A stretch of DNA of 64,000 nt from the NCBI RefSeq assembly GCF_025399895.1, contig NZ_JAODUA010000021.1, forward strand, positions 39,003 through 103,002, written 5' to 3'. Below the pieces are notes generated by a model. The model saw nothing but the letters and a program-made list of their open reading frames with translations. It was not told the origin of the DNA and ran no database searches. The position numbers and the translations under genes are program-made. This document shows, in pieces, positions 51,888 to 60,757 of this stretch. Source of the DNA: Streptomyces sp. ASQP_92. GTDB taxonomy: Bacteria; Actinomycetota; Actinomycetes; Streptomycetales; Streptomycetaceae. The stretch's first letter is position 1. Each line of letters opens with the position of its first letter.

Positions 51888-53602
51888 CAGAACTCCCCGC
51901 TCCGGTCGGTCCGGACGCGTTCAAGGACGAGCAGCGACACCGCGCACACCACCATCAATATCGTGCTGAGGGCCATCGCCTGGCCGTAGTTGAGGTCGCC
52001 GGCGCGGCCGAGGAGGCGGGCGACCGCGACGGGCAGCGTCGGATGGTCGGGCCGGGCGATGAAGACGGTCGCCCCGAACTCGCCGAGGGAGACCGCGAAC
52101 GCGAAGCCCGCCGCGACGAGCAGCGCCCGGCGCATCAGCGGCAGGTCCACCTCCCGCCAGGCCCGCAGCGGGGACGCCCCGAGCAAGGCGGCCGCCTCGC
52201 GCAGACGTCCGTCGACCGCGCGCAGCACCGGCAGCATGATCCGTACGACGAACGGCGTGCCGACCAGGGCCTGGGCGAGCGGCACCAGGATCCAGGAGGT
52301 TCTGAGGTCGAGAGGCGGCTCGTCGAGGGTGATCAGGAACCCGAAGCCGACGGTCACGGCGGAGACGCCGAGCGGCAGCATCAGCAGGGCGTCGAAGCCG
52401 CGCATCAGCCGGCCGCTGCCGCGCCGGGTGAGGGCGGCCGCGGCGAGGCCCCCGATGAGCAGCGCGATCACGGTGGCGGCCAGGGCGTACTGGAGCGAGT
52501 TGCCGATCGCCTCGATGGGCGGCACGAGGAAGCTGCCGTTGTCGCCGGCGTCCTGGAGCGCCCGGTAGTAGCCGAGGCCGTAGCCGTCGGGGGTGTCCAG
52601 GGAGCGTTCGACGAGGACGCCGAGGGGCAGCAGGATCAGCAGGGCGACGACGGCGAGGACCGAGGCGAGCAGCGTGCGCTGGGCGGCGCCGCGCGGGCGG
52701 CGGGAGGTGTGGGCCGGGTCCACGAGCGCGAGGGCGCTCTCGCGGCGGCGTACCGTCCAGGCGTGCACGGCGAGGATCGCGCCGACCGCCGCGAACTGCG
52801 CGATGGTCAGGACGGCCGCGGTCGGCAGGTCGAGGAGTTCGGCGGTCTGGCGGTAGATCTCCACTTCGAGGGTGGAGAAGGTGGGGCCGCCGAGGATCTG
52901 TACGACGCCGAACGAGGTGAAGGTGAACAGGAAGACCATCAGCGCGGCGGCGGCGACGGCGGGCCCGAGCGCGGGAAGGGTGACCTTGCGCCAGGCCGCG
53001 AGGCGGGACGCGCCGAGGACGCGGGCGGCCTCCTCCTGGCGGGGGTCCAGCTGTGACCACAGCCCGCCGACGGTGCGTACGACGACGGCGTAGTTGAAGA
53101 AGACGTGTGCGAGCAGGATCGCCCACACCGTGGTGTCCAGGCGTACCCCCCAGAGCTGGTCGAGCAGGCCACCGCGGCCGAGCAGGGCGAGGAACGCGGT
53201 GCCCACGACGACGGTCGGCAGCACGAACGGCACGGTGACCACGGCCCGCAGCAGTTGTTTGCCGGGGAAGTCCAGGCGTGCGAAGACGTATGCGCCGGGC
53301 AGCGCGATCAGCAGGGTGAGCGCGGTGGAGGCGAGCGCCTGCCAGGTGGTGAACCACAGGACGTGGGCGATGTCGGGGTCGCTCAGTACCTCGCCGAGCC
53401 GGCCGAACCGCCAGGTGCCGTCCGCCGTGAGGCCCCTGGCGACGATGGCGGCCACGGGCCAGGCGAAGAACACCGCGAAGAACGCGAGCGGCCCGGCCAT
53501 GAGGCCGAACCGCAGCGCGTTGCCCCGCAGCGCGCCGCGACGCGTCGCGCCACGGCGCCGCTTGTCCCGGGGGCGCTCTACTTCAGGACGAGCGAGGACC
53601 AT
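51887..53602 (-). CDS. Thiamine-type ABC transporter permease (two-lobed)
   Basis: This 571-residue ThiP/FbpB-like permease contains two permease lobes with about twelve helices in total. Two EAA-type loops are visible: DPRQEEAARVLGASRLAAWRKVTLP and DGRLREAAALLGASPLRAWREVDLP. ATG 53602 is assigned; a GTG upstream at 53614 would add four residues. The gene overlaps the 3' end of the binding-protein gene by 25 bp and is coupled to the ATPase gene. Confidence 0.93.
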   Translation of the reverse strand: MVLARPEVERPRDKRRRGATRRGALRGNALRFGLMAGPLAFFAVFFAWPVAAIVARGLTADGTWRFGRLGEVLSDPDIAHVLWFTTWQALASTALTLLIALPGAYVFARLDFPGKQLLRAVVTVPFVLPTVVVGTAFLALLGRGGLLDQLWGVRLDTTVWAILLAHVFFNYAVVVRTVGGLWSQLDPRQEEAARVLGASRLAAWRKVTLPALGPAVAAAALMVFLFTFTSFGVVQILGGPTFSTLEVEIYRQTAELLDLPTAAVLTIAQFAAVGAILAVHAWTVRRRESALALVDPAHTSRRPRGAAQRTLLASVLAVVALLILLPLGVLVERSLDTPDGYGLGYYRALQDAGDNGSFLVPPIEAIGNSLQYALAATVIALLIGGLAAAALTRRGSGRLMRGFDALLMLPLGVSAVTVGFGFLITLDEPPLDLRTSWILVPLAQALVGTPFVVRIMLPVLRAVDGRLREAAALLGASPLRAWREVDLPLMRRALLVAAGFAFAVSLGEFGATVFIARPDHPTLPVAVARLLGRAGDLNYGQAMALSTILMVVCAVSLLVLERVRTDRSGEF

Positions 53603-54675
53603 GTCTTGACCCACTGGTCGCGGTTCTTGGCGATCGTGTCGGGGGCGACGGTGGCCGACTTGGTGATCTTCGCGCCGAACGTGGTGAACTCCGGCGGGAG
53701 CACCGCGTCCTTGGCGACCGGGTCCACGAACATCTGGAGCGGCATGTCGTCCTGGAACTTCTTGGAGATCAGGAAGTCCAGGAGCGCCTTGCCGCCGGCC
53801 TCGTTCTTGGCGCCCTTGAGCAGGCCCGCGAACTCGGTCTGGCGGAAGCAGGTGCCGGTGGCGACGCCGGTGGGGGCCTGGGCGGGCCGGGGGTCGGCGT
53901 AGATCACTTCGGCGGGCGGGCTGGAGGCGTAGGAGACGACCAGCGGCCGGTCGCCCTTGGCCTTCTTGCCGCCGACCGAGCCGGAGAAGTCCGTGTTGTA
54001 GGCCTGCTCCCAGCCGTCGACGACCTTGACGCCGTTGGCCTTGAGCTTCTTCCAGTAGTCCTGCCAGCCCCCGTCGCCGTACTGCGCGACCGAGCCGAGC
54101 AGGAAGCCGAGCCCCGGGGAGGACGTCGCCACGTTCTCCGTGACGAGGAGGTCCTTGTACTCGGGCTTGATCAGGTCGTCGAAGGACTGCGGCGGGCTGA
54201 GCTTCTTGTCCGCGAAGTACTTCTTGTCGTAGTTGACGCAGATGTCGCCGGTGTCGATGGGCGTGACCCGGTGCTTGTCCTGGTCGAGCTGGACGCCGGC
54301 GGGCACCCGGTCCAGGCCCTTGGCCTCGTACGGCGTGAAGATGCCGTTGTCGAGGGCGCGCGAGAGCAGGGTGTTGTCGACGCCGAAGAACACGTCGCCG
54401 CGCGGGGAGCCCTTGGTGAGGATCTCCTGGTTGAGGGCGGCGCCGGCGTCCCCGGACTTGAGGACCTTGACGGTGTAGCCGGTCTGGGCGGTGAACGCCT
54501 TGAGCACCGGGTCCGAGGCGGCGAACGAGTCGTGGCTGACGAGCGTCACCGTCTTGCTGGTGGAAGCCTCGCCCGAGCCGGACTTCTTGCCGTCCGAGCC
54601 GCCGCAGGCCGCCAGCGTGGTGACCCCGAGGGCGGCGGCGATCGCGCCGGCCGCGAGCCTCTTGGTACTGCGCAT
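53578..54675 (-). CDS. thiB: Thiamine-type ABC transporter substrate-binding lipoprotein
   Basis: This 365-residue binding protein has a lipoprotein signal (GAIAAALGVTTLAAC, lipobox LAAC). Its mature domain resembles ThiB: KTVTLVSHDSFAASDPVLKAFTAQTGYTVKVLKSGDAG, DVFFGVDNTLLSRALDNGIF, FADKKLSPPQSFDDLIKPEYKDLLVTENVATSSPGLGFLL. It is first in the operon and preceded by a TPP riboswitch. The SD sequence AGGAGG (54685-54690) lies inside a small hairpin. This is strong support for thiamine import. Confidence 0.95.
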   Translation of the reverse strand: MRSTKRLAAGAIAAALGVTTLAACGGSDGKKSGSGEASTSKTVTLVSHDSFAASDPVLKAFTAQTGYTVKVLKSGDAGAALNQEILTKGSPRGDVFFGVDNTLLSRALDNGIFTPYEAKGLDRVPAGVQLDQDKHRVTPIDTGDICVNYDKKYFADKKLSPPQSFDDLIKPEYKDLLVTENVATSSPGLGFLLGSVAQYGDGGWQDYWKKLKANGVKVVDGWEQAYNTDFSGSVGGKKAKGDRPLVVSYASSPPAEVIYADPRPAQAPTGVATGTCFRQTEFAGLLKGAKNEAGGKALLDFLISKKFQDDMPLQMFVDPVAKDAVLPPEFTTFGAKITKSATVAPDTIAKNRDQWVKTWSSLVLK

Positions 54676-54686
54676 GTGTTCATTCC

Positions 54687-54704
54687 TCCTGGAGATGACC
54701 AGGA
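54687..54704 (-). promoter_or_regulatory. Small hairpin sequestering the thiB Shine-Dalgarno
   Basis: A 6-bp TCCTGG/CCAGGA stem (54687-54692, 54699-54704) covers four of the six bases of AGGAGG (54685-54690 on the minus strand). This would hide the ribosome-binding site of thiB. Confidence 0.5.
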
Positions 54705-54713
54705 AGAGACGCG

Positions 54714-54750
54714 GCCCTGCCCGCACGACGAGAGGTCGTGCGGGCAGGGC
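54714..54750 (-). terminator. 16-bp hairpin between TPP aptamer and thiB
   Basis: A perfect 16-bp stem (54714-54729 with 54735-54750, GAGAG-type 5-nt loop) lies between the riboswitch aptamer and the thiB start. It is a candidate expression-platform terminator. A weak T-containing run (GTCTCTTCCT) follows on the minus strand. Confidence 0.65.
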
Positions 54751-54773
54751 GCAACAGCTTGAGTAATCGCCGA

Positions 54774-54870
54774 ACTTCCTACCCCGAATGACCGGGGCAA
54801 GGTTCAGAGGGTCTGCGGTCCGTGTCCCTCGCGGGCACCGCACTCTCAGCGCTGTGGCGCTCCCCTGTCG
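54774..54870 (-). promoter_or_regulatory. TPP riboswitch (THI element) of the thiamine ABC operon
   Basis: Read on the minus strand, the region has the conserved TPP aptamer blocks: GGGGAGC, then CTGAGAGTGCGG (CTGAGA at 54844-54849), then ACCCTCTGAACCT (54800-54812). A final stem carries GCCCCGGTCATTCGGGGTAGGAAG. Boundaries are approximate. It lies upstream of thiB and the other transporter genes. Confidence 0.93.
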
Positions 54871-54941
54871 GAATATGCAGATGTTTCCGGCCAGGTTACA
54901 CGGGGCCCCTGACAGGGCCCCCGGCCGTTCTGCCCCTTGGA

Positions 54942-56048
54942 CTAGCGCTCGGAGGCGGCGAGCTGACCGCAGGCTCCGTCGATCTCCTGACCGCGGGTGT
55001 CGCGGACCGTCACCGGCACGCCGTGGGCCGCGATGGCCTCGACGAACGCCTTCTCGTCCTCGGGCCGCGAGGCCGTCCACTTGGAGCCCGGCGTCGGGTT
55101 CAGCGGGATCAGGTTGACGTGCACCCGCTTGCCCTTGAGCAGCCGGCCCAGCAGGTCGCCGCGCCACGCCTGGTCGTTGATGTCACGGATCAGGGCGTAC
55201 TCGATCGAGATGCGGCGCCCGGACTTCTCGGCGTACTCCCACGCCGCGTCGAGGACCTCGCGGACCTTCCAGCGGGTGTTGACCGGCACGAGGGTGTCGC
55301 GCAGCTCGTCGTCGGGGGCGTGCAGGCTCACCGCGAGCCGGCACTTGAAGCCCTCGTCGGCGAAGCGGTGCATGGCGGGGACCAGGCCCACCGTGGAGAC
55401 GGTGATGCCGCGCTGGGACAGGCCGAGGCCGTCCGGCTCGGGGTCGGTGAGGCGGCGGATGGCGCCGACCACGCGCTTGTAGTTGGCGAGCGGCTCGCCC
55501 ATGCCCATGAAGACGATGTTGGACAGGCGGGCCGGGCCGCCCGGCACCTCCCCGTCGCGCAGCGCCCGCATGCCGTCGACGATCTGGTGCACGATCTCGG
55601 CGGTCGACAGGTTGCGGTCCAGGCCGGCCTGGCCGGTGGCGCAGAACGGGCAGTTCATGCCGCAGCCGGCCTGCGAGGAGATGCACATCGTGACCCGGTC
55701 CGGGTAGCGCATCAGGACGGACTCGACGAGCGTCCCGTCGTGCAGCTTCCACAGCGTCTTGCGGGTGGTGTCCTCGTCGCAGGAGATGTGCCGCACCACG
55801 GACATCAGGTCCGGCAGCAGCTCCTCCTGGAGGCGGCCGCGCGCGGCGAGCGGAATGTCGGTCCACTCGGCCGGGTCGTGGGCGTACCGCGCGAAGTAGT
55901 GCTGGGAAAGCTGCTTGGCGCGGAACGGCTTCTCGCCGATCGCGGCGACGGCTTCCTTGCGCTCGGCGGGCGAGAGGTCGGCGAGGTGCCGCGGCGGCTT
56001 CTTGGCTCCGCGGGGGGCGACGAAAGTGAGTTCTCCGGGCTTGGGCAT
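54942..56048 (-). CDS. rlmN: 23S rRNA (adenine2503-C2)-methyltransferase RlmN
   Basis: This radical-SAM enzyme methylates A2503 in 23S rRNA and A37 in some tRNAs. The 368-residue product carries the CxxxCxxC cluster motif in QAGCGMNCPFCATGQ. The segments IVFMGMGEPLANY and VSLHAPDDELRDTLVPVN follow. The C-terminal catalytic cysteine lies in GQEIDGACGQLAAS. It is separated from cdsA by a true U-tract terminator, so it is probably its own unit. ATG 56048 agrees with the family N-terminus. Confidence 0.97.
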   Translation of the reverse strand: MPKPGELTFVAPRGAKKPPRHLADLSPAERKEAVAAIGEKPFRAKQLSQHYFARYAHDPAEWTDIPLAARGRLQEELLPDLMSVVRHISCDEDTTRKTLWKLHDGTLVESVLMRYPDRVTMCISSQAGCGMNCPFCATGQAGLDRNLSTAEIVHQIVDGMRALRDGEVPGGPARLSNIVFMGMGEPLANYKRVVGAIRRLTDPEPDGLGLSQRGITVSTVGLVPAMHRFADEGFKCRLAVSLHAPDDELRDTLVPVNTRWKVREVLDAAWEYAEKSGRRISIEYALIRDINDQAWRGDLLGRLLKGKRVHVNLIPLNPTPGSKWTASRPEDEKAFVEAIAAHGVPVTVRDTRGQEIDGACGQLAASER

Positions 56049-56078
56049 GGTTCCTCAAGTGTCTCAGACGTACGGAAA

Positions 56079-56109
56079 AGGGCTCGCCGTCCTGTGGACG
56101 ACGAGCCCT
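56079..56109 (-). terminator. Rho-independent terminator after cdsA
   Basis: An AGGGCTCG/CGAGCCCT stem with inner CGTC/GACG and one mismatch is followed by TTTTCC on the minus strand. It lies 30 bp after the cdsA stop. This is the clearest U-tract terminator in the window. Confidence 0.85.
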
Positions 56110-56138
56110 CACCCTTCAAAGCGATACAAAAACGCAGG

Positions 56139-57248
56139 TCAGCCGGTTCCTACGAACACCGCCAACAGCAGCCACACCACCGGAGCCGTCGGCAGCAGGG
56201 AGTCCAGGCGGTCCATGATGCCGCCGTGGCCCGGCAGCAGCGTGCCCATGTCCTTGATGCCCAGGTCCCGCTTGATCATCGACTCGCCGAGGTCGCCGAG
56301 CGTGGCGCTGGCCGCGACCGCGAGACCCAGGAGCAGGCCCTGCCACCAGGTGCCGTCGTCGATGAGGAACTCCATGCACAGCGCGCCCGCCACCATCGCG
56401 AACGACACCGCGCCGAACAGGCCCTCGCGGGTCTTGCCGGGGCTGATGCGCGGCGCGAGCTTGTGCTTGCCGAAGCGCCAGCCGATCGCGTACGCCCCCG
56501 TGTCGCTGACCACCGTCAGGAGCAGGAAGGTCAGTACCCGCCAGGGTCCGTCGTCCGCGGTGAGCAGCATCGTGACGAACGTGGCGAGGAAGGGCACGTA
56601 GAACGCGGCGAACACGCCCGCGGTCACGTCCCGCAGATAGTTCTGCGGCGGCTCGGTCATCCGCCACACCAGGACCGCGAGCGAGGTCAGCGCCATCGCC
56701 ACCCAGGCACCCTCGGCGCCCCTGACGTATCCGGCGACGACCATCGCCGCACCGCCCACCGCGAGCGGCACCAGCGGCGCCTTGATCTGCTTGCGCTCCT
56801 CGAGGCGGCTGGTCAGCTCCCACAGCCCGACGACCACGGCGACCGCGACGACTCCGACGAAGACGGCCTTCACGATGAACAGCGACGCGAGGACGAGCGC
56901 GCCGAGGCCCACCCCGACCCCTATCGCGGACCGCAGGTCACGGCCCGCCTTCTTCTTCTCCGGCTGGGCAGGCACGGGGGGCACGGGCGGAGGGCTTGCC
57001 ATGGGCTCCTGCGGCGTCTCGTCGCGGAAGTAGGGGCCGCCCGGCAGGGCGGCCCCCAGGTCACGTTGATCGCGGACTTCGACGTCTTCGCGGGTGTCGG
57101 GAACGACCGGCATCGGCTGCGTCCTCGACACGGGCGGGGCGTCATACGCATCGTATGCAGGCCCCGCCGGGAACGCCCCCTGGGAAGGCCCCTCGGGGGT
57201 TCCCCAGAATTCGGGTCTCGGCGGAGCCCCCCAGGAAGAGTCGTTCAT
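56139..57248 (-). CDS. cdsA: Phosphatidate cytidylyltransferase
   Basis: CdsA makes CDP-diacylglycerol from phosphatidic acid and CTP in the membrane. The 369-residue protein has a Pro/acid-rich cytoplasmic N-terminus of about 120 residues, eight helices, and the signature SMIKRDLGIKDMGTLLPGHG followed by GIMDRLDS near the C-terminus. Its start codon overlaps the frr stop by one base. The order pyrH-frr-cdsA is standard. Confidence 0.96.
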   Translation of the reverse strand: MNDSSWGAPPRPEFWGTPEGPSQGAFPAGPAYDAYDAPPVSRTQPMPVVPDTREDVEVRDQRDLGAALPGGPYFRDETPQEPMASPPPVPPVPAQPEKKKAGRDLRSAIGVGVGLGALVLASLFIVKAVFVGVVAVAVVVGLWELTSRLEERKQIKAPLVPLAVGGAAMVVAGYVRGAEGAWVAMALTSLAVLVWRMTEPPQNYLRDVTAGVFAAFYVPFLATFVTMLLTADDGPWRVLTFLLLTVVSDTGAYAIGWRFGKHKLAPRISPGKTREGLFGAVSFAMVAGALCMEFLIDDGTWWQGLLLGLAVAASATLGDLGESMIKRDLGIKDMGTLLPGHGGIMDRLDSLLPTAPVVWLLLAVFVGTG

Positions 57249-57805
57249 CAGACCTCGAGCAGCTCGGCTTCCTTGTGCTTGAGCAGCTCGTCGACCTGCG
57301 CCACGTACTTGGCGGTGGTGTCGTCGAGCTCCTTCTCCGCACGGCGGACCTCGTCCTCGCCGGACTCCTTGTCCTTGACGAGCTTGTCGAGGGCGTCCTT
57401 GGCCTTGCGGCGCACGGCGCGGATCGACACCTTGGAGTCCTCGGCCTTGGTGCGCGCGACCTTGATGTAGTCCTTGCGGCGCTCCTCGGTCAGCTCCGGG
57501 AAGTTCACGCGGATGATGCTGCCGTCGTTGCTGGGGTTGACGCCCAGGTCCGAGTCGCGGATGGCCTGTTCGATGTTGCGCAGCGCGCTCTTGTCGAACG
57601 GCGTCACGACCGCCATGCGCGGCTCCGGCACGGAGAACGACGCGAGCTGGTTGATCGGCGTCAGCGCCCCGTAGTAGTCCGCCACGATCTTGTTGAACAT
57701 CGCCGGGTGCGCACGCCCGGTGCGGATCGCGGCGAAGTCCTCCTTGGCCACGACGACGGCCTTCTCCATCTTCTCCTCGGCCTCGAGGAGGGTTTCTTCG
57801 ATCAC
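57248..57805 (-). CDS. frr: Ribosome recycling factor
   Basis: RRF dissociates the post-termination ribosome with EF-G. The 185-residue product (VIEETLLEAEEKMEKAVVVA ... KYVAQVDELLKHKEAELLEV) has the usual length and fold. The GTG at 57805 was preferred over the in-frame ATG at 57820 because AGGAG lies inside the extra codons, 6 bp from GTG, and because the family length is 185. A one-base overlap couples it to cdsA. Confidence 0.96.
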   Translation of the reverse strand: MIEETLLEAEEKMEKAVVVAKEDFAAIRTGRAHPAMFNKIVADYYGALTPINQLASFSVPEPRMAVVTPFDKSALRNIEQAIRDSDLGVNPSNDGSIIRVNFPELTEERRKDYIKVARTKAEDSKVSIRAVRRKAKDALDKLVKDKESGEDEVRRAEKELDDTTAKYVAQVDELLKHKEAELLEV

Positions 57806-57900
57806 CACTTGCTCCTGCATGTCTTGGGTGGGCCGGGAGTGCTCAGGGCGACCTGAGCCTTGGGCCCTGGATAACCAGCGTCTTTCCCTGCACGGTGTCC

Positions 57901-57930
57901 GACCGGCAGGGGATTGTCCATCCCCCGGTC
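57901..57930 (-). terminator. Hairpin at the end of pyrH
   Basis: GACCGG plus GGGAT pair with ATCCC plus CCGGTC, with a 2-nt bulge. The hairpin overlaps the pyrH stop codon and precedes the frr start. It may attenuate read-through. Confidence 0.5.
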
Positions 57931-58717
57931 AGGCCCGGGTGCCCTGGTCGCTCACGAGAGTGCCGATCTTCTCACCCTTGACGGCACGCGCGATGTTGCC
58001 GGCCGTCAGGAGCTCGAAGACGAGGATCGGGAGGTTGTTGTCGCGGCACAGGGTGATCGCGGTCATGTCGGCGACCTTCAGGTCCCGCGTGATGACCTCG
58101 CCGTACTCCAGCGCGTCGAACTTCACCGCGTCGGGGTTGATCCGGGGGTCGGAGTCGTAGACCCCGTCCACCCCGTTCTTGCCCATCAGCATGGCCTCGG
58201 CGTCGATCTCCAGGGCGCGCTGGGCGGCGGTGGTGTCGGTGGAGAAGTACGGCATGCCCATGCCCGCGCCGAAGATGACGACGCGCCCCTTCTCCAGGTG
58301 GCGCACGGCCCGCAGCGGGATGTACGGCTCGGCGACCTGGCCCATCGTGATGGCCGTCTGGACGCGCGAGTCGATGCCCTCCTTCTCCAGGAAGTCCTGG
58401 AGGGCGAGGCAGTTCATCACCGTACCGAGCATGCCCATGTAGTCCGAGCGGGCCCGGTCCATGCCGCGCTGCTGGAGCTCGGCGCCCCGGAAGAAGTTGC
58501 CTCCGCCGATGACGACGGCGATCTGCCCGCCGTCCCGGACGACGGCGGCGATCTCTCGGGCGATGTTGTGCACGACGTCGGGGTCGACACCGAGCGCCCC
58601 GCCTCCGGCGAACGCCTCGCCGGACAGCTTCAGCATGAAGCGTCCGGCCACCTTGTCGTCATCGCGCTTGTGGTCGGCCGAGTGATCGGCCTTGGCTGCG
58701 TCCGCGCCCTGATTCAT
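57929..58717 (-). CDS. pyrH: UMP kinase
   Basis: PyrH phosphorylates UMP to UDP with ATP. The 262-residue protein has an N-terminal extension (MNQGADAAKADHSADHKRDDDK) before the amino-acid-kinase core FMLKLSGEAFAGG, VVIGGGNFFRG, RGMDRARSDYMGMLGT and LEYGEVITRDLKVADMTAI. The ATG at 58717 has GAGGAG upstream. A 12-bp hairpin separates it from tsf. Confidence 0.97.
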   Translation of the reverse strand: MNQGADAAKADHSADHKRDDDKVAGRFMLKLSGEAFAGGGALGVDPDVVHNIAREIAAVVRDGGQIAVVIGGGNFFRGAELQQRGMDRARSDYMGMLGTVMNCLALQDFLEKEGIDSRVQTAITMGQVAEPYIPLRAVRHLEKGRVVIFGAGMGMPYFSTDTTAAQRALEIDAEAMLMGKNGVDGVYDSDPRINPDAVKFDALEYGEVITRDLKVADMTAITLCRDNNLPILVFELLTAGNIARAVKGEKIGTLVSDQGTRA

Positions 58718-58744
58718 GGGGATCTCCTCGTGCACATACGAAGA

Positions 58745-58789
58745 AGGCCATTGCCGGTGGGTACTCGTAGTCCCTAGCGGCAATGGCCT
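58745..58789 (-). terminator. Attenuator-like hairpin between tsf and pyrH
   Basis: A perfect 12-bp stem AGGCCATTGCCG (58745-58756) pairs with 58778-58789 around a loop that itself pairs (GGG-ACT with AGT-CCC). It is followed by TTCTTCGT on the minus strand. It lies about 86 bp after the tsf stop. Confidence 0.75.
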
Positions 58790-58874
58790 CCTCGTCAGAT
58801 CTGCGGTCGTCCGTCGCGTGCGCGAACGACTGCCTCAGACCCTAGCGGGGTCCAGTGTCGAACGCCGAACGGAC

Positions 58875-59711
58875 TCAGATGCCGACCTTGATGCGCGAGA
58901 AGCGCTTCAGGGTGACACCGGCCTCCTTCAGAACCTGCTCGACGGACTTCTTGTTGTCCAGCGCGTACGGCTGGCCAAGCAGCGTGGCGTCCTTGAAGAA
59001 CCCGTTGACGCGACCCTCGACGATCTTCGGGAGCGCGGCCTCGGGCTTGCCCTCGGCGCGGGTGGTCTCCTCGGCGACGCGACGCTCGGTCTCGACGACC
59101 TCGGCCGGAACGTCCTCACGGGTGAGGTACTTCGGCGCGAACGCGGCGATGTGCTGCGCGACGCCCTTGGCGACCTCGGCGTTCTCCTTGTCGAGCTCGA
59201 CAAGGACACCGATCTGCGGCGGCAGGTCAGGCATGGTGCGGTGCATGTACGCGGCCACGAAGCCACCCGTGAACTGCGCGAAGCGGTCCAGGACGATCTT
59301 CTCGCCGAGGTTGGCGTTGGCCTCGTCGACGAACGCCTGAACGGTCTTGCCGGCCTCGATCTCGGAGGCGAGCAGCGCGGCGATGTCGGCCGGGGAGGTG
59401 GCGGCGACGTGCTCGGCCAGCTTGGCGGCGACGGCCTGGAACTTGTCACCCTTGGCGACGAAGTCCGTCTCGCACTTCAGCTCGACCAGCACGCCGGACG
59501 TCTTGTCCTCGGAGATGACGGACACGACGGCGCCGTTCTCGGCAGAACGGCCCTCGCGCTTGGCGACGCCCTTCTGACCCTTGATGCGCAGGGCCTCGAC
59601 GGCCTTGTCGACGTTGCCGTCGGCCTCGTCGAGGGCCTTCTTGCAGTCCATCATGCCGGCGCCGGTGAGCTCACGGAGCTTCTTGACGTCAGCGGCGGTG
59701 TAGTTCGCCAT
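58875..59711 (-). CDS. tsf: Elongation factor Ts
   Basis: EF-Ts recycles EF-Tu by promoting GDP release. The 278-residue product begins MANYTAADVKKLRELTGAGMMDCKKALDE, with CETDFVAKGDKFQ and HMHRTMPD-type segments and the expected length. It lies 122 bp after rpsB, with a strong hairpin in that gap. Confidence 0.97.
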   Translation of the reverse strand: MANYTAADVKKLRELTGAGMMDCKKALDEADGNVDKAVEALRIKGQKGVAKREGRSAENGAVVSVISEDKTSGVLVELKCETDFVAKGDKFQAVAAKLAEHVAATSPADIAALLASEIEAGKTVQAFVDEANANLGEKIVLDRFAQFTGGFVAAYMHRTMPDLPPQIGVLVELDKENAEVAKGVAQHIAAFAPKYLTREDVPAEVVETERRVAEETTRAEGKPEAALPKIVEGRVNGFFKDATLLGQPYALDNKKSVEQVLKEAGVTLKRFSRIKVGI

Positions 59712-59772
59712 GAGTCTGTGTTTCTCTCTCGGAGTCTAGAAAGATCTACGAAGATCTGCGGGGCTACGGGTC

Positions 59773-59801
59773 GACGGCGGGGGCTTGTGGCCCCCGCCGT
59801 C
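59773..59801 (-). terminator. 12-bp hairpin between rpsB and tsf
   Basis: A perfect 12-bp stem GACGGCGGGGGC (59773-59784) pairs with GCCCCCGCCGTC (59790-59801), with loop TTGTG. It lies 32 bp after the rpsB stop codon. It is a likely partial terminator or mRNA processing site. Confidence 0.7.
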
Positions 59802-59833
59802 AACTACCGAACCTGTGGTTCCCGGTTAAGGGG

Positions 59834-60757
59834 TCAGGCCTGCTCGGCGTCCGCGGCCGGAGCCTCGGTGGCCTCGGCGGCCGGAGCCTCAGCAGCGGCC
59901 TCGGCCGGCTTCTCGGCCTCGTCGGCCGGAGCGGCGTCGGCGGCGGGCGCCTCGGCGGACTCCTCGGAGTCAGCCTTCTTGTCACCCTCGAGCAGGTCGC
60001 GCTCCCACTCGGCGAGCGGCTCGCCGGCCGCCTTCTCGCCCGGCTTCGAGTCGCCCGTGGCCTGGCCGGAACGGGCGATGAGGCCCTCGGCGACGGCGTC
60101 GGCGATCACGCGGGTGAGCAGGGTGACGGAACGGATCGCGTCGTCGTTGCCCGGGATCTTGTAGTCGACCTCGTCGGGGTCGCAGTTCGTGTCGAGGATC
60201 GCGACGACCGGGATGTGGAGCTTGCGCGCCTCACCGACGGCGATGTGCTCCTTCTTGGTGTCGACGATCCAGACGGCGCTGGGAACCTTCGACATCTCAC
60301 GGATACCACCGAGGGTCTTCTCCAGCTTGGCCTTCTCGCGCGAGAGGACCAGGAGCTCCTTCTTGGTGAGACCCGAGGCCGCGACGTCCTCGAAGTCGAT
60401 CTGCTCGAGCTCCTTGAGGCGCTGCAGACGCTTGTAGACGGTGGAGAAGTTGGTCAGCATGCCGCCGAGCCAGCGCTGGTTGACGTAGGGCATGCCCACG
60501 CGCGTCGCCTGCTCGGCGATCGCTTCCTGCGCCTGCTTCTTGGTGCCGACGAACATGATGGAGCCGCCGTGCGCGACGGTCTCCTTGACGAACTCGTAGG
60601 CGCGGTCGATGTACGACAGCGACTGGAGCAGGTCGATGATGTAGATGCCGTTGCGCTCCGTGAAGATGAAGCGCTTCATCTTCGGGTTCCAACGACGGGT
60701 CTGGTGACCGAAGTGGACGCCGCTCTCCAGCAGCTCCCGCATCGTGACGACGGCCAT
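59834..60757 (-). CDS. rpsB: 30S ribosomal protein S2
   Basis: S2 is a structural 30S protein. The 307-residue product begins MAVVTMRELLESGVHFGHQTRRWNPKMKRFIFTERNGIYIIDL and has FVGTKKQAQEAIAEQA, WLGGMLTNF and HIPVVAILDTNCDPDEVDYKIPGNDDAIRSV. A C-terminal acid/Ala-rich extension of about 60 residues is typical of Streptomyces. It is the first gene of the rpsB-tsf-pyrH-frr-cdsA series. The promoter should lie in the 291-bp divergent gap that also holds two DnaA boxes. Confidence 0.97.
   Translation of the reverse strand: MAVVTMRELLESGVHFGHQTRRWNPKMKRFIFTERNGIYIIDLLQSLSYIDRAYEFVKETVAHGGSIMFVGTKKQAQEAIAEQATRVGMPYVNQRWLGGMLTNFSTVYKRLQRLKELEQIDFEDVAASGLTKKELLVLSREKAKLEKTLGGIREMSKVPSAVWIVDTKKEHIAVGEARKLHIPVVAILDTNCDPDEVDYKIPGNDDAIRSVTLLTRVIADAVAEGLIARSGQATGDSKPGEKAAGEPLAEWERDLLEGDKKADSEESAEAPAADAAPADEAEKPAEAAAEAPAAEATEAPAADAEQA

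Noticed and set aside
57806..57820. ATG at 57820 as frr start
   Set aside because: The Shine-Dalgarno lies inside the extra codons and the GTG at 57805 gives the canonical 185-residue protein.
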